From the NCBI RefSeq assembly GCF_002980555.1, contig NZ_PVBT01000003.1, positions 620,001-684,000 of the forward strand: 64,000 bases of DNA, in the 5' to 3' direction. Position 1 is the first letter of the stretch. The number at the start of each line of letters is the position of its first letter. A program made the position numbers and the translations under genes. The notes beneath the pieces were generated by a model that did no database searches, had not been told where the DNA came from, and was given only the letters and a program-made list of their open reading frames with translations. Shown in pieces: positions 53,725 through 63,416 of this stretch. Source of the DNA: Phyllobacterium myrsinacearum. GTDB lineage: Bacteria > Pseudomonadota > Alphaproteobacteria > Rhizobiales > Rhizobiaceae.

Positions 53725-55902
53725 ATGCACCGCATCATGCTGAGACTGGCTGCCCTTGCTCTCGCTTTCCTGCTGCTTACCGGGGCGTCCCGGGCTGACG
53801 ATGTCTGGTTGCCGGTGCGCGAGGTCTCGCTCGAGCTGCAAAGCGGCAGCCCGCTCGATTTTTCGGCGCTGCTGCCCAATCCGCCGATCAACGAGCAGAG
53901 CCGGATCGTCATCAACGCAGCCGGACGCCTGGCCCGTGCGGACGCGCCGGCCAATCCCCAGCGCTTCCTGTGCGCGTCGCTGGGCTGGAGCCCGGCTTCC
54001 GGCGGCTTTCCCGACCATGACGGGGCCGACCGTTATGCCCGGCAACTGAAAATGCATGGATACAACATCGCGCGTTTTCATTTTGTCGATGCCGCGCTGA
54101 TGTTCGGCCGTACCGCCGATTTCGATTTCGATCCGGAAACCATGGACCGGTTCCGCTACCTGATGGCGGCGTTGAAGCGCAACGGCATTTACTGGATGAT
54201 GGACGGTCTCAGTTCCACCCGCGGCGCCTATGGCGGCTATGACGATCGCTGGAATCTCGCCGGTGAGATGAAGCTTGAGGTCCAGATCGACGAAAAGACC
54301 TTTCAGCATTGGCTGAAATTCCAGCAACTGGTGCTGGCAACGGTCAATCCCTATACGGGGATCGCGCCGATTCGCGATCCGGCTCTGGTGGCGATCATCC
54401 CGTTCAACGAAAACAGCATCGAGTTTGACAGTGTCCTGCATCAACGCGAGGGCCAGCCGCAATATTCCAGGCTTTTGCAACCGGTGTTCAATACATGGTT
54501 GCAAAAGCGCTATGGGACCACGGCGGAGCTGTCCAAGGCGTGGGGTGGGGTCGCGGCGGGCGAGCGGCTGGAGGACGCAACGATCGGCCTGCCGGCGAGT
54601 CGTTATGAAAAGACGCCGCGCATGCGCGACCTGCAGGCCTTTTTCATCGACGTGGAAACACGTTCCGCCGAACGCATGACGGCAGCGCTTCGCGCCCTCG
54701 GTTTCAGGGGCGTGGTGGCGCCCTACAACAACTGGCCGGGTGTCCAGACGAGCCTGTCGCGGTCGGGACAGCAGGCGGTGGCGATGAACACCTATCAGGA
54801 CTGGATCGGCGGGTATGAGCCGGGCCGTTCGCTTGAGCAGAAGAGTTCGCTTGCCGACGCGGCGGCCTATATGCGGATGCTGGCTGGGGCCCGCTGGCTG
54901 GGCCGTCCGTTCATGGTCACGGAGTACGACCATCTTTTCTGGAGCCATTACCGCTACGAAGCCGGCATTGTCATGCCTGCCTACGCGGCATTGCAGAACT
55001 GGGACCTGCTGTGCCGCCATGGGCACGGACCCATCGTGCTGGCCTATGGCGAGGATTTTGCCCATAAACGCCAGATGCTGCCCTATGCCATTGCGCTCGA
55101 TCCGGTTGCGCGGGCGGGCGAAACCCTGGCCGCCCTCTTGTACCGGCGCGGCGATGTGCTGGGCTCACCGGCGTCCATTCCCTTCCGCATGCGCGGAGTG
55201 GAGGATTTGACGCAGAACATGTATGAGCGGGAACCCGATGCATTGACCGCGCTTGCCCTGCTGGCGGCAATCGGGTTGCAGAAGGATGCACCATCGGCCC
55301 CGGCCAGTGCGCTGACGGTGGCATCGCCCCGCGATCCCGCGGCCGCTGCCACGATCCTCTCCGCTCTGCGCGACAGCAAGCTGCTCGACCCGGAAAACGG
55401 CACGGACGCGGGCAAGGGCATTTTTGAGAGCGTCACGAATGAGATCAGCCTTGACCGGAACAGGCTGCGCATGACGGTGAAAACCGGGCGGACGGAGGCG
55501 ATTGCCTTTGCCGATCTCACCGATACGGTCACGCTCGCCAATCTGACCGTGGGCAATGCCGTGGGCAGGGGCCTGTTTGCCGTTTCAGCGCTGGATGACC
55601 AGCCGGTCGGCAGCAGCCGCCGCCTGCTGGTGATCTACGCGACCGATGCGCAAAACACCGCCATGCGGTTTTCGGACAGGGAAGAACGGGTTATCGCCGA
55701 TTATGGCCGCTTGCCCGTCCGGATCAAGGCGGGCAGTGTCGACTTCTCCCTGCCGGGGAAAGGGCGTTGGACCATCTCGCCGGTCGGATTGGACGGCAGG
55801 GTGCAGCCAGCGGTTGCCCGGGGCAGCGGTGCCGTCGCAACACGGCTTTCCAACGCCGGGCCCAAGGGACCCACCACCTATTTTCTCATCGAGCGGCAAT
55901 AG
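53725..55902 (+). CDS. Secreted clan GH-A glycoside hydrolase-like protein
   Basis: The 725-residue protein has a signal peptide (cut near residue 23 after GASRA) and a TIM-barrel hydrolase core (about 95-480). It has an Asn228-Glu229 pair in IPFNENSIEFD, as the acid/base of clan GH-A, and Glu400 in FMVTEYDHLFW as the likely nucleophile. A beta-rich C-terminal region follows (about 560-725). It starts 21 nt after the GT2 gene. The likely role is trimming or depolymerising the locus's own polysaccharide in the periplasm or outside. The family number cannot be fixed by eye. Confidence 0.82.
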   Translation: MHRIMLRLAALALAFLLLTGASRADDVWLPVREVSLELQSGSPLDFSALLPNPPINEQSRIVINAAGRLARADAPANPQRFLCASLGWSPASGGFPDHDGADRYARQLKMHGYNIARFHFVDAALMFGRTADFDFDPETMDRFRYLMAALKRNGIYWMMDGLSSTRGAYGGYDDRWNLAGEMKLEVQIDEKTFQHWLKFQQLVLATVNPYTGIAPIRDPALVAIIPFNENSIEFDSVLHQREGQPQYSRLLQPVFNTWLQKRYGTTAELSKAWGGVAAGERLEDATIGLPASRYEKTPRMRDLQAFFIDVETRSAERMTAALRALGFRGVVAPYNNWPGVQTSLSRSGQQAVAMNTYQDWIGGYEPGRSLEQKSSLADAAAYMRMLAGARWLGRPFMVTEYDHLFWSHYRYEAGIVMPAYAALQNWDLLCRHGHGPIVLAYGEDFAHKRQMLPYAIALDPVARAGETLAALLYRRGDVLGSPASIPFRMRGVEDLTQNMYEREPDALTALALLAAIGLQKDAPSAPASALTVASPRDPAAAATILSALRDSKLLDPENGTDAGKGIFESVTNEISLDRNRLRMTVKTGRTEAIAFADLTDTVTLANLTVGNAVGRGLFAVSALDDQPVGSSRRLLVIYATDAQNTAMRFSDREERVIADYGRLPVRIKAGSVDFSLPGKGRWTISPVGLDGRVQPAVARGSGAVATRLSNAGPKGPTTYFLIERQ

Positions 55903-55904
55903 TA

Positions 55905-57017
55905 TCAGAAGAAGTCCGACACAAGCCGGCTCCAGGATTCGCCCGCCAGTCCGCCGACATATATATCGTTGCGGTTGATGGCGTTGAGCACACCGGGATG
56001 GCGTGTGCTGACGCAGGTGTGGGCGCGGTGCCTGTAAACCATCGCTCTTTGGCGGGACAGGGCATCGAGTTGCCCGGGCTGCACATGGCCGCGTGCGGCA
56101 ACAAGCCCGGACTGTTCCAGATGATACATCATGCGGTTGATCACAACCGCCTCCTCCCCCTTGCGGGAAAAGACGTTCAACACCTGGGCAATCATTCCGG
56201 GGCGCCCGAAATAGATGAAGCAGCCGATCAACTCGGCATTCCGGTTCCAGACCGAACGGATATTCAGGTCTCCGAGGCCCGTATTCTGTCTGGCAATATC
56301 CAGAATCCAGTTCAATTCAGCCGGTGACCAGACGGGGCGAACCGGGTAGGCGGACAGAAAGTCTTGAACGGTGGACACGAACAGGTCCGTGGACATCGCC
56401 TCGTCATGTATTCCCGTGCCGGGCTCGACATGCAGCGCCGGTGTCATGCGTCTGACGATATGGTCGAGCGGGCGGGCTATCGGCAGGCGTGCAGCATAGC
56501 GGCCAAGGGTTGACCGTCTGGCGGCCAGCTGGGCAAAAAACGCGGCAGGCTGAAAAATCCGGCACCAGTCCAGGCCGTGGACCGGCAACAGCGCCGCGCG
56601 TGCCGCCTTGAACGCTCCGGCGCTGGCGGGAGATGCGCTGTCGGTAAAACAGAGGTCCTGATTGCGCGGCCGCAGGATCAGCGCCAGCTCGGCAGCGCCA
56701 TGGCAGCGCATGTCGGGATCGGTCATGAAAGCGCAGAGGAGACGTGCCGTTATAATCTCGCCGTCGACCACATACTGCATCGGCACGGCCGAGATGACGC
56801 TGCTTATCTGGCCGGACGGTGTCTCGTGAACAATGCTGCCATGTTGCTGCTGGTAGATCGGGCTGCCGAAAAACAGCTGTTCAAAGTAATCGTTGAAAGC
56901 GTTGCTTGAACTGATGGTGCGCTTGCGGAAGATTTTATAGAACAGCCGTCCGACCTGAGGAATATCGTCCACCGTCATCGGACGTATCTGTCTTCCCCGT
57001 TCCATCCCCATCCCCAT
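55905..57017 (-). CDS. GNAT-like protein of unknown substrate in the exopolysaccharide locus
   Basis: The 370-residue protein begins with an acetyltransferase-like segment (RQIRPMTVDDIPQVGRLFYKIF) and contains a VVDGEIITARLLCAFMTDPD strand pair and a second, C-terminal GNAT-like half (RSVWNRNAELIGCFIYFGRPG). No signal peptide or membrane helix is visible. It runs opposite to the flanking hydrolase and shares the minus strand with the flippase. The start is one of three ATG codons at 57017, 57011 or 57005; none has a clear ribosome site. Its stop lies 3 nt from the hydrolase stop. Function is not assigned. Confidence 0.75.
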   Translation of the reverse strand: MGMGMERGRQIRPMTVDDIPQVGRLFYKIFRKRTISSSNAFNDYFEQLFFGSPIYQQQHGSIVHETPSGQISSVISAVPMQYVVDGEIITARLLCAFMTDPDMRCHGAAELALILRPRNQDLCFTDSASPASAGAFKAARAALLPVHGLDWCRIFQPAAFFAQLAARRSTLGRYAARLPIARPLDHIVRRMTPALHVEPGTGIHDEAMSTDLFVSTVQDFLSAYPVRPVWSPAELNWILDIARQNTGLGDLNIRSVWNRNAELIGCFIYFGRPGMIAQVLNVFSRKGEEAVVINRMMYHLEQSGLVAARGHVQPGQLDALSRQRAMVYRHRAHTCVSTRHPGVLNAINRNDIYVGGLAGESWSRLVSDFF

Positions 57018-57118
57018 GCAGATTATTGTTGCGACTAACAGTCCGCACTATCTCGATGATCGAAGCCCTTAGTCAATGCAACCAAGCCGCGATTTTTCAA
57101 TTCTGACGGGAAGAAATT

Positions 57119-58426
57119 TTACGTGGTAAACGATCTCTCCTGTGCGGCAATACGGCTGTTGCGCGCCAGACGAAGAAGAACGAGCCATGCGGCGATCATG
57201 ATGGCGATTTCGATGACATAAATCGAGATGAAGGTTCCGAGCGGCGGCGCGACCCAGGTGGCCCAGGCGATCAGTCCCGCACCAAGCGCATTGGCGGTGT
57301 TGAGAATCGCCGCCCGGGGGCCGTGATATCCCGCCGCCCCAAGCGCATCGACAGCGACCGACCAGATGGCAACGAAGACCACCGTTCCGCTCAAAATCCG
57401 GCAGAACGAGACCAATGACACATATTCGCTGCCGAAGAGGATGGGCAGGAACGGGGCAATAATGAAGATTGCAAGAGCCGAGCCGATGCCGATACCGAGG
57501 GCGGCCAGCAATATTTTCTTGGTCCGTCCGATCGCGTTGTGAATGCCGTCGACGCTCAGGCGGGCAAGACCCGGATAGACGAGGCGGTTCATGGCATCGA
57601 TGGAGAGATAGCTGCTGTCAACGATACGGCGCACGACGCCGTAGCTGCCGACGACCTCGGGATTGGCCATGATGCCGAGCATGAGAAGGTCGACGTTCTG
57701 GCGGATGGCGCGGAAGATGAAGGGCGTGGCAAACAGAATGCCGAGGCGGATTTCCTCGCGCACGATCCGGTATTGCGGCCGGCCGAGTTTGCGCAGTGAC
57801 CACATATAGGCGATGAGGACCAGCACATGGGCCGTGAATTGCCATATGGCCCAGTCAACCAGGCTGGTCACGCCGAATACCAGACAGGCAAGCGCCGCAG
57901 CAGCGGTCCGGGCAAAGGCGAAGCCGACCACGGAGCGGTTGGCGGCGGCAAATTGCGAATGGCCGATGAAAATCTGTTCGGTCAGGAGGATGATGCGGAC
58001 CAGGATGACGTTGGTGATGAGGATCAGCAGGATCGCGATGACATTCTCGACAGGATCGGGCGAAAGCTTCATCCAGAAGGGCAGGATGGCGATCCCCAGC
58101 AGCACCAAAACGACGCCGCTCGTCAGCGTCAGGATGAGGTTGTGCCCCATCATGACGGGATACATCGCGTGGTCGCGCGCCACCCGCCGCACCAGGCATT
58201 CCGAGGCGCCGAGGCCGCACAGATGCACGGCAATGCTGGTGACCGCCGTCACGGAAACGAAGACACCGAATTCGACGGCGCCAAAGGAGCGTGCAAGAAT
58301 GGCGAATGTCACCAGCTGCGCCGCATTGGCGATCAGCAGGCTGCCGCTCGACGCCGCATAGGACATGATCATCGGCAGGAGCCGCGGCAATCCGCCGATG
58401 ATCTGCGCAGCATTCAACTTCTTCAT
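57119..58426 (-). CDS. Wzx-type polysaccharide flippase
   Basis: The 435-residue protein has 12-14 membrane helices of the MATE/MVF (PST) superfamily, starting LPMIMSYAASSGSLLIANAAQ and including ILARSFGAVEFGVFVSVTAV. It would flip the undecaprenyl-linked repeat unit across the inner membrane for Wzy polymerisation. ATG at 58426 is the first good start; a TTG at 58516 is improbable. It diverges from the Wzz-like gene by 158 nt of AT-rich DNA. Confidence 0.88.
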   Translation of the reverse strand: MKKLNAAQIIGGLPRLLPMIMSYAASSGSLLIANAAQLVTFAILARSFGAVEFGVFVSVTAVTSIAVHLCGLGASECLVRRVARDHAMYPVMMGHNLILTLTSGVVLVLLGIAILPFWMKLSPDPVENVIAILLILITNVILVRIILLTEQIFIGHSQFAAANRSVVGFAFARTAAAALACLVFGVTSLVDWAIWQFTAHVLVLIAYMWSLRKLGRPQYRIVREEIRLGILFATPFIFRAIRQNVDLLMLGIMANPEVVGSYGVVRRIVDSSYLSIDAMNRLVYPGLARLSVDGIHNAIGRTKKILLAALGIGIGSALAIFIIAPFLPILFGSEYVSLVSFCRILSGTVVFVAIWSVAVDALGAAGYHGPRAAILNTANALGAGLIAWATWVAPPLGTFISIYVIEIAIMIAAWLVLLRLARNSRIAAQERSFTT

Positions 58427-58584
58427 GTTCTGAAACCTGGGCGGAGGGCTGACATTTTCATCTTTATTGTTCAGCGGACCAAAAGGAGATAGCCATTTAT
58501 TAACCAAAATTTGCAATCTATCGTTTAGATATACATTACCATTAAACCGTTACGGTTTGATTGATGCTTACAGAGTATTGCTGA
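58427..58584. promoter_or_regulatory. AT-rich divergent control region of the exopolysaccharide locus
   Basis: 158 nt between the flippase and the Wzz-like gene, distinctly AT-richer than the flanks. A palindrome AAACCG-TTA-CGGTTT lies at 58544-58558, 27 nt before the Wzz start, a plausible operator. TTGCAA and TACATT nearby could be promoter elements, but spacing (15 nt) is short. Confidence 0.45.
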
Positions 58585-60063
58585 ATGTACAAACTGCGTG
58601 ACGCGACGGGCAAACTGCAGCCGGCAGCTCCTATCAAGGGACCTGTCGTCGAACCTCCCGTGCGTGACGCGCGCAAACCAGCCCCTGCCACTTCCTTCTC
58701 TCTGCCGCACATCGACGTAAGCTTGCTGATTTCCTGGCTGCTTGCCCGGTGGTACTGGGTTTTGATCGGGGCTGTCGTCGGTGCGCTGATCGGCATCGGT
58801 TACGGGATGGGCGCGAAGCCGCGTTATACCGTCTATACGGACCTGCTCGTGCCGCCGGCCAATCTCCAGGTCCTGCCGAACGACATCTACGTGCAGAACC
58901 AGCAGGGCGACACGCAGCTGCTTGACGTTGAAAGCAAGATGCTGGTGCTGACCTCCGGCAATGTGCTGCGGCGCGTTGTCAGCGAGCTTGGCCTTGCCAG
59001 CGATCCGGAATTTGTCGGCACCGACGGTCCCGGCCTCAGTCTCGGGTCGCTGTTCGGCGGCAAGCCGGCGGTTGCCGACAAGACGCTGGCGGCCATGCGC
59101 AGCCTGTCCGAGAGAATAACCGCCCGCCGCCAGGAGCGTTCCTACATGGTCACCATCGCGGCCTGGGCCAACAATCCCGATATGGCGGTCCGTATTGCCA
59201 ATGCCCTGGCGAAAGCTTTTCAGGAGGAAGTCGCCCAGGCGGAGGCGGATGGCGCCGGACGCGCGGCCTCGGCGCTCACCGACCGCCTGGCGGAGCTGAA
59301 ACAGAGTGCGTCCGATGCGGAAGCCAAGGTGGCCGAATTCAAGCGCGATCACGGTCTCCAGACCAGCGCCGGCGAACTGATCAGCTCGCAGTCCATGGCA
59401 CAGATCAACGTGAAGCTGGTGGATGCCAATGCCCGGCTGGTCGAAGCACAGTCGCGCTACAATGAACTGACGGCCTCGACACCCAGCCAGACAAGCCCGT
59501 CGGCGACATTGCAGTCGCCCACGCTCGCCAGCCTGCGCGCCCAATATGCGACGGTCAAGCAGACGGTCGATTCCATGTCGATCACCTACGGGCCGCGTTA
59601 TCCCGGACTGATCCGCGCCAGATCGCAGCTGGGTGGACTTGAGCAGCAGATATCGCAGGAAACCGGGCGCATCCTGCGGGCCGCCCAGGTCGATCTGGAT
59701 CAGGCAAAATCCGTCGTCGATGCGCTGAAGCAGCAGGCGGCAAGTGCGCGCTCCTCCGTTTCCATGGACAATGACGCACAGGTGCGGCTGAACGATCTGG
59801 AGCGCGATATGGCGACGAAAATCGCCATCTACCAGACCTTCCTGACCCGGGCCGGCGAAACGACGGAGCGCCAGCAGCTCAACAGCACCAATATCCGGGT
59901 GATCTCGTCCGCCATACCGCCGCTGCGCCGCAGCTGGCCGCCGCGCACGGCGCTGCTTGCCGGTGGCGGAGCATTCGCCGGATTGGGCCTGGGCGCTTTC
60001 CTTGCCGTGGCTACCGGCCTGCTTGGGGTCATGCGCGCCGAGCGCAAGGCAAAGAACAGGTAA
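58585..60063 (+). CDS. Polysaccharide co-polymerase (GumC/Wzz family)
   Basis: The 492-residue protein has an N-terminal proline-rich tail, a membrane helix at about 55-74, a large periplasmic coiled-coil domain (about 85-445) with the GNR-type segment GPRYPGLIRARSQLGGLEQQI, and a second membrane helix at about 455-478. No Walker A kinase domain follows, so this is the GumC type lacking a BY-kinase. It sets chain length and links to export. It is the first of a six-gene plus-strand run. Confidence 0.9.
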   Translation: MYKLRDATGKLQPAAPIKGPVVEPPVRDARKPAPATSFSLPHIDVSLLISWLLARWYWVLIGAVVGALIGIGYGMGAKPRYTVYTDLLVPPANLQVLPNDIYVQNQQGDTQLLDVESKMLVLTSGNVLRRVVSELGLASDPEFVGTDGPGLSLGSLFGGKPAVADKTLAAMRSLSERITARRQERSYMVTIAAWANNPDMAVRIANALAKAFQEEVAQAEADGAGRAASALTDRLAELKQSASDAEAKVAEFKRDHGLQTSAGELISSQSMAQINVKLVDANARLVEAQSRYNELTASTPSQTSPSATLQSPTLASLRAQYATVKQTVDSMSITYGPRYPGLIRARSQLGGLEQQISQETGRILRAAQVDLDQAKSVVDALKQQAASARSSVSMDNDAQVRLNDLERDMATKIAIYQTFLTRAGETTERQQLNSTNIRVISSAIPPLRRSWPPRTALLAGGGAFAGLGLGAFLAVATGLLGVMRAERKAKNR

Positions 60064-60080
60064 GCAGGATACGTTCTTTT

Positions 60081-61409
60081 ATGGGAACAATCGAAACCAG
60101 AGCTGCGCCCACGACCACTGCTGCGGGTGGTGTCGGCGCGTTGCTGTTTGTGGCGATTTTTCTGTTTTTCTGGATTACCACAACGCCCTATGTCGATCTG
60201 ACGGGTGACGCTTCCGTCGATCCGAGCGCTGGAAACTCCAATCTGGTCAATCAGCTTGTCACGCTGGTTCTCTCGGCAGGCTTGATCGGCTATGGGCTCA
60301 GCAGCCCGATGCGCCGGACGATCATGCAGCCGCGCGCGCTGATCGTTCTGCTGTTCGCCTGGTTCATTCTGGTCTCCGCACTGTCCGCGCATCCGGATAT
60401 CGCCCTCAAGCGCATCGTCCTTGCCATTCTGGTGTGCGTGAACGCCAGCATCTTCCTGCTGTTGCCGCAGTCCGACCGGCATTTTGCCAAGCTGCTCGGC
60501 CTTGCGACGCTCATCATGCTGGGCTTTGCCTATTTTGGCGTCATCGCCCTTCCCACACGGGCCATTCACCAGGCATCGGAAATCCGCGAGCCGATGAATG
60601 CGGGTTTCTGGCGCGGTCAATTTCCCCACAAAAATGTTGCGGCGGCTGTCATGGTGATGGCGGTGTTCTTCGGACTGTTTGTCCACAGCGCGGGCCAGAG
60701 ACTGGCGGGTATTGCCATCATCGTCCTCTCGGTGATGTTTCTGCTGCACACCGGCGGCAAGACATCCACTGCCGCATTGCCGGGTGTTCTCATCCTTGCC
60801 TGGATATTCGAGCGCTGGAAGTGGACCCGGGCGCTGATCGGTATTGGCGGGATTGCCGTGTTCAATATTCTTGCCGTCGGATCGGCGGTGTTTGAACCGA
60901 TACGGTCTCTCATCACCGCTGCCGGCATAGACGCGACTTTTACCAACCGGACGGACATCTGGCGTTTTGCCTTTTCCGCCATCGCCCAAAAGCCCTTTAC
61001 GGGGTATGGATTCCAGTCGTTCTGGCAGACCGAGGAACTGGTCTACAGTGGCGGCAAGCTCGAGACATGGGCCGTTGCCGCCTATAATGGCCATAACGGC
61101 TATCTGGATACACTTTTGACAACCGGGATACCGGGGCTGGTTCTCACGCTTATATGGTTGCTTTTCCTGCCGCTGCGCGACATAGGCAGGGCGGATGCGA
61201 CATCCAACAATTCGGCCCTCACACGGCTTTTTGTTCGCATCTGGCTTTACGGGATCTATACGGCCTGCGTGGAAAGCATGTTCTTCCAGAGTGGCAGCCC
61301 GTTATGGTTTGCATTCCTCTTCGCCGTGTTCGGCCTGCGCCTGCAAGCCAATGCGAACATTGTCAGCCCACCATCCTCGCAAGGTAAATTGACGGTCGCC
61401 CATGCCTGA
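60081..61409 (+). CDS. O-antigen ligase/Wzy-type polymerase
   Basis: The 442-residue protein has about 11-12 membrane helices and the large periplasmic loop typical of Wzy/WaaL (QFPHKNVAAAVMVMAVFFGLF, then TGYGFQSFW and NGHNGYLDTLLTTGIPGLVL with the conserved His). It would polymerise repeat units in the periplasm. It starts 17 nt after the Wzz-like gene and overlaps the deacetylase gene by 8 nt. Confidence 0.9.
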   Translation: MGTIETRAAPTTTAAGGVGALLFVAIFLFFWITTTPYVDLTGDASVDPSAGNSNLVNQLVTLVLSAGLIGYGLSSPMRRTIMQPRALIVLLFAWFILVSALSAHPDIALKRIVLAILVCVNASIFLLLPQSDRHFAKLLGLATLIMLGFAYFGVIALPTRAIHQASEIREPMNAGFWRGQFPHKNVAAAVMVMAVFFGLFVHSAGQRLAGIAIIVLSVMFLLHTGGKTSTAALPGVLILAWIFERWKWTRALIGIGGIAVFNILAVGSAVFEPIRSLITAAGIDATFTNRTDIWRFAFSAIAQKPFTGYGFQSFWQTEELVYSGGKLETWAVAAYNGHNGYLDTLLTTGIPGLVLTLIWLLFLPLRDIGRADATSNNSALTRLFVRIWLYGIYTACVESMFFQSGSPLWFAFLFAVFGLRLQANANIVSPPSSQGKLTVAHA

Positions 61410-62178
61410 CATTCTGAAAAAGCTGGACTATTGGTCGGACCGGATCACCGACAGGCTGATGCGCCGGATGCCGGGGCCGCGCCTGCACATACCCGTGTCG
61501 CGCCCGGTCGTGTCCTTTACCTTCGATGATGTGCCTGACACGGCGCTGACCAACGGCGCACGGATATTGGAAGGCCATGGCGTGCGCGGCACGTTCTACA
61601 TCGCCGGGTCGCTGGAAGGACAGATTGAACCCGGGCGCAGGCTCATTTCCCGCGACGGATGCCGGGCCCTGGCGCAGCAGGGGCATGAGATCGGCTGCCA
61701 CACATTTTCCCACACGAAGGTGTCTCATATGGGCAACCGGCGGCTTGCCGCCGATCTGCAGCGCAACAAGGCCTATCTCGACGGCCTTGCGCCGCAGGAG
61801 CATCGCCGCAATTTCGCCTATCCCTACAATGCCGGCTCGTTCCGGGGGCGCGGCATTTTCGGCAGCCGTTTTGAAACCTGCCGCGCCGGCGGCGAACGCA
61901 TCAATCGCGGCGCCGTCAATCCGGCCTTTCTCTGGGGCGTGGAAATCCGCCAGCCGGAAAGCCATGCGCTCGGTTTGACCCATTGGATCGATACTTTGAT
62001 CGCGGAGCCTGGCTGGCTCATCTTTTTCACGCATGATATCGCGCCGCAGCCGACGCCGTTTGGCTGCACGGCGGACACATTCGAACGCCTCGTTGCCTAT
62101 ACGCTGGCGCGCGGCTGCACGGTCCTGCCGGTACGCGACGCGCTGGAACAGTTCAGCGCGGAAAGGCATTCGTCGTGA
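61402..62178 (+). CDS. Polysaccharide deacetylase (NodB/CE4-like)
   Basis: The 258-residue enzyme has the CE4 motifs: SFTFDDVPD with Asp42 and Asp43, the metal-binding HTFSHTKVSH with His100 and His104, the FAYPY segment and the IFFTHDIAPQPTPFG C-terminal motif. It would remove acetyl (N- or O-) groups from sugars of the polymer or of a precursor. No signal peptide is seen, so action on a cytoplasmic lipid-linked sugar is possible. It overlaps both neighbours and is clearly operonic. Confidence 0.9.
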   Translation: MPDILKKLDYWSDRITDRLMRRMPGPRLHIPVSRPVVSFTFDDVPDTALTNGARILEGHGVRGTFYIAGSLEGQIEPGRRLISRDGCRALAQQGHEIGCHTFSHTKVSHMGNRRLAADLQRNKAYLDGLAPQEHRRNFAYPYNAGSFRGRGIFGSRFETCRAGGERINRGAVNPAFLWGVEIRQPESHALGLTHWIDTLIAEPGWLIFFTHDIAPQPTPFGCTADTFERLVAYTLARGCTVLPVRDALEQFSAERHSS

Positions 62179-63416
62179 AAGCATCCGCCCATACGAAGCG
62201 CCTGCTGGCGATCAACAACTATTTCTACCGGCGCGGCGGTGCCGAAGCGATCTTTCTCGAGCACATGCAGCTCTTTTCCGAGATCGGCTGGGAGGTCATT
62301 CCCTTTGCCATGCAGCATCCGGACAATGACGCCTCGCCGTGGTCGGAGCATTTTGTCTCTGAAATCGAATATGGGCGGGAAAGCAGCCTTTTGACCAAGG
62401 TCGCCCAGGCCGGCAAGATCATCTACTCCTTTGAAGCGCAGCGCAGCATCGAAGCGCTGATCGGGCAGGCCCGGCCCGACATCGCCCACGCCCACAATGT
62501 CTATCATCATCTTTCGCCCTCGATCTTTGCCACGCTGAAAAAGGCGGGTATCCCGACCGTGATGACCGTGCATGACCTGAAGCTCGCCTGTCCCGCCTAC
62601 AAGATGCTGGTTGACGGCCATGTCTGCGAGGAGTGCCGCGGCGGCCGGGTCTATAATGTCGTCCGGCACCGCTGCATCAAGGGCTCGCTTGCCCTCAGCG
62701 GCCTGGTCTTCCTGGAGACCATCGTGCATCGCGGGCTGGGGCTTTACCGGAACAAGGTGGACAGGTTCGTTGTACCGAGCCGGTTCTACCGTGAGAAGCT
62801 GATCGAATGGGGCTGGCCGGCGGAACAGCTCGTCTACATCCCGAACTTTGTCGATACGCAGGAATTCGCCACCGGCTGGAACGAGGGCGACTATTTCGTC
62901 TTTGCCGGGCGCCTTGCGCCGGAGAAGGGACTGGTTACGCTGATCCGCGCTGCGGCACTGGCAAAGCAGCGGCTGGTGATTGCGGGAACCGGCCCGGACG
63001 AGGCCATGCTCAAGGCCCTTGTTGCGGAACTGGGCGCGGATGTCATGTTCGCCGGATATGTTTCGGGTGAGAATCTGCGCCGCCTGATCGGCGAAGCCAA
63101 GGCACTGGTCCTGCCTTCCGAATGGTATGAAAACGCACCCGTCAGCATCCTGGAAGCCTATGCGCTGGGCCGGCCGGTGATTGGCGCGGCCATCGGCGGC
63201 ATTCCGGAAATGATCCGCGAGGGCGAAACGGGCATGACCGCCATTGCCGGCGATGCGGACGATCTGGCGCGCGCCATCGCCGTTATGGCTGGACTGACGC
63301 CGGCGGCGCGTTCGCGCATGGGCATGAATGGCCGCGACTGGATCGCCCGCGACTTCTCGGCGGCTGCCTATCGCGACCGTATGGCCGGGCTCTATGCCAC
63401 GCTTGGAGTATCGTGA
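62175..63416 (+). CDS. Glycosyltransferase family 4
   Basis: The 413-residue GT-B enzyme has an N-terminal acceptor domain (LLAINNYFYRRGGAEAIFLEHMQLF) and a C-terminal nucleotide-sugar domain with FAGRLAPEKGLVTLIRA, the EX7E motif in LPSEWYENAPVSILEAYALG and the GGIPEMI signature. The cysteine-rich loop CPAYKMLVDGHVCEEC is notable. The start is GTG at 62175 and overlaps the deacetylase stop (GTGA). It overlaps the next gene by one nucleotide. Confidence 0.93.
   Translation: MKASAHTKRLLAINNYFYRRGGAEAIFLEHMQLFSEIGWEVIPFAMQHPDNDASPWSEHFVSEIEYGRESSLLTKVAQAGKIIYSFEAQRSIEALIGQARPDIAHAHNVYHHLSPSIFATLKKAGIPTVMTVHDLKLACPAYKMLVDGHVCEECRGGRVYNVVRHRCIKGSLALSGLVFLETIVHRGLGLYRNKVDRFVVPSRFYREKLIEWGWPAEQLVYIPNFVDTQEFATGWNEGDYFVFAGRLAPEKGLVTLIRAAALAKQRLVIAGTGPDEAMLKALVAELGADVMFAGYVSGENLRRLIGEAKALVLPSEWYENAPVSILEAYALGRPVIGAAIGGIPEMIREGETGMTAIAGDADDLARAIAVMAGLTPAARSRMGMNGRDWIARDFSAAAYRDRMAGLYATLGVS

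Noticed and set aside
51495-55902. Bacterial cellulose synthesis operon
   Set aside because: The CelD/BcsL-like protein hints at it, but no BcsA, BcsB or BcsC is present and the other genes are of the Wzx/Wzy type.
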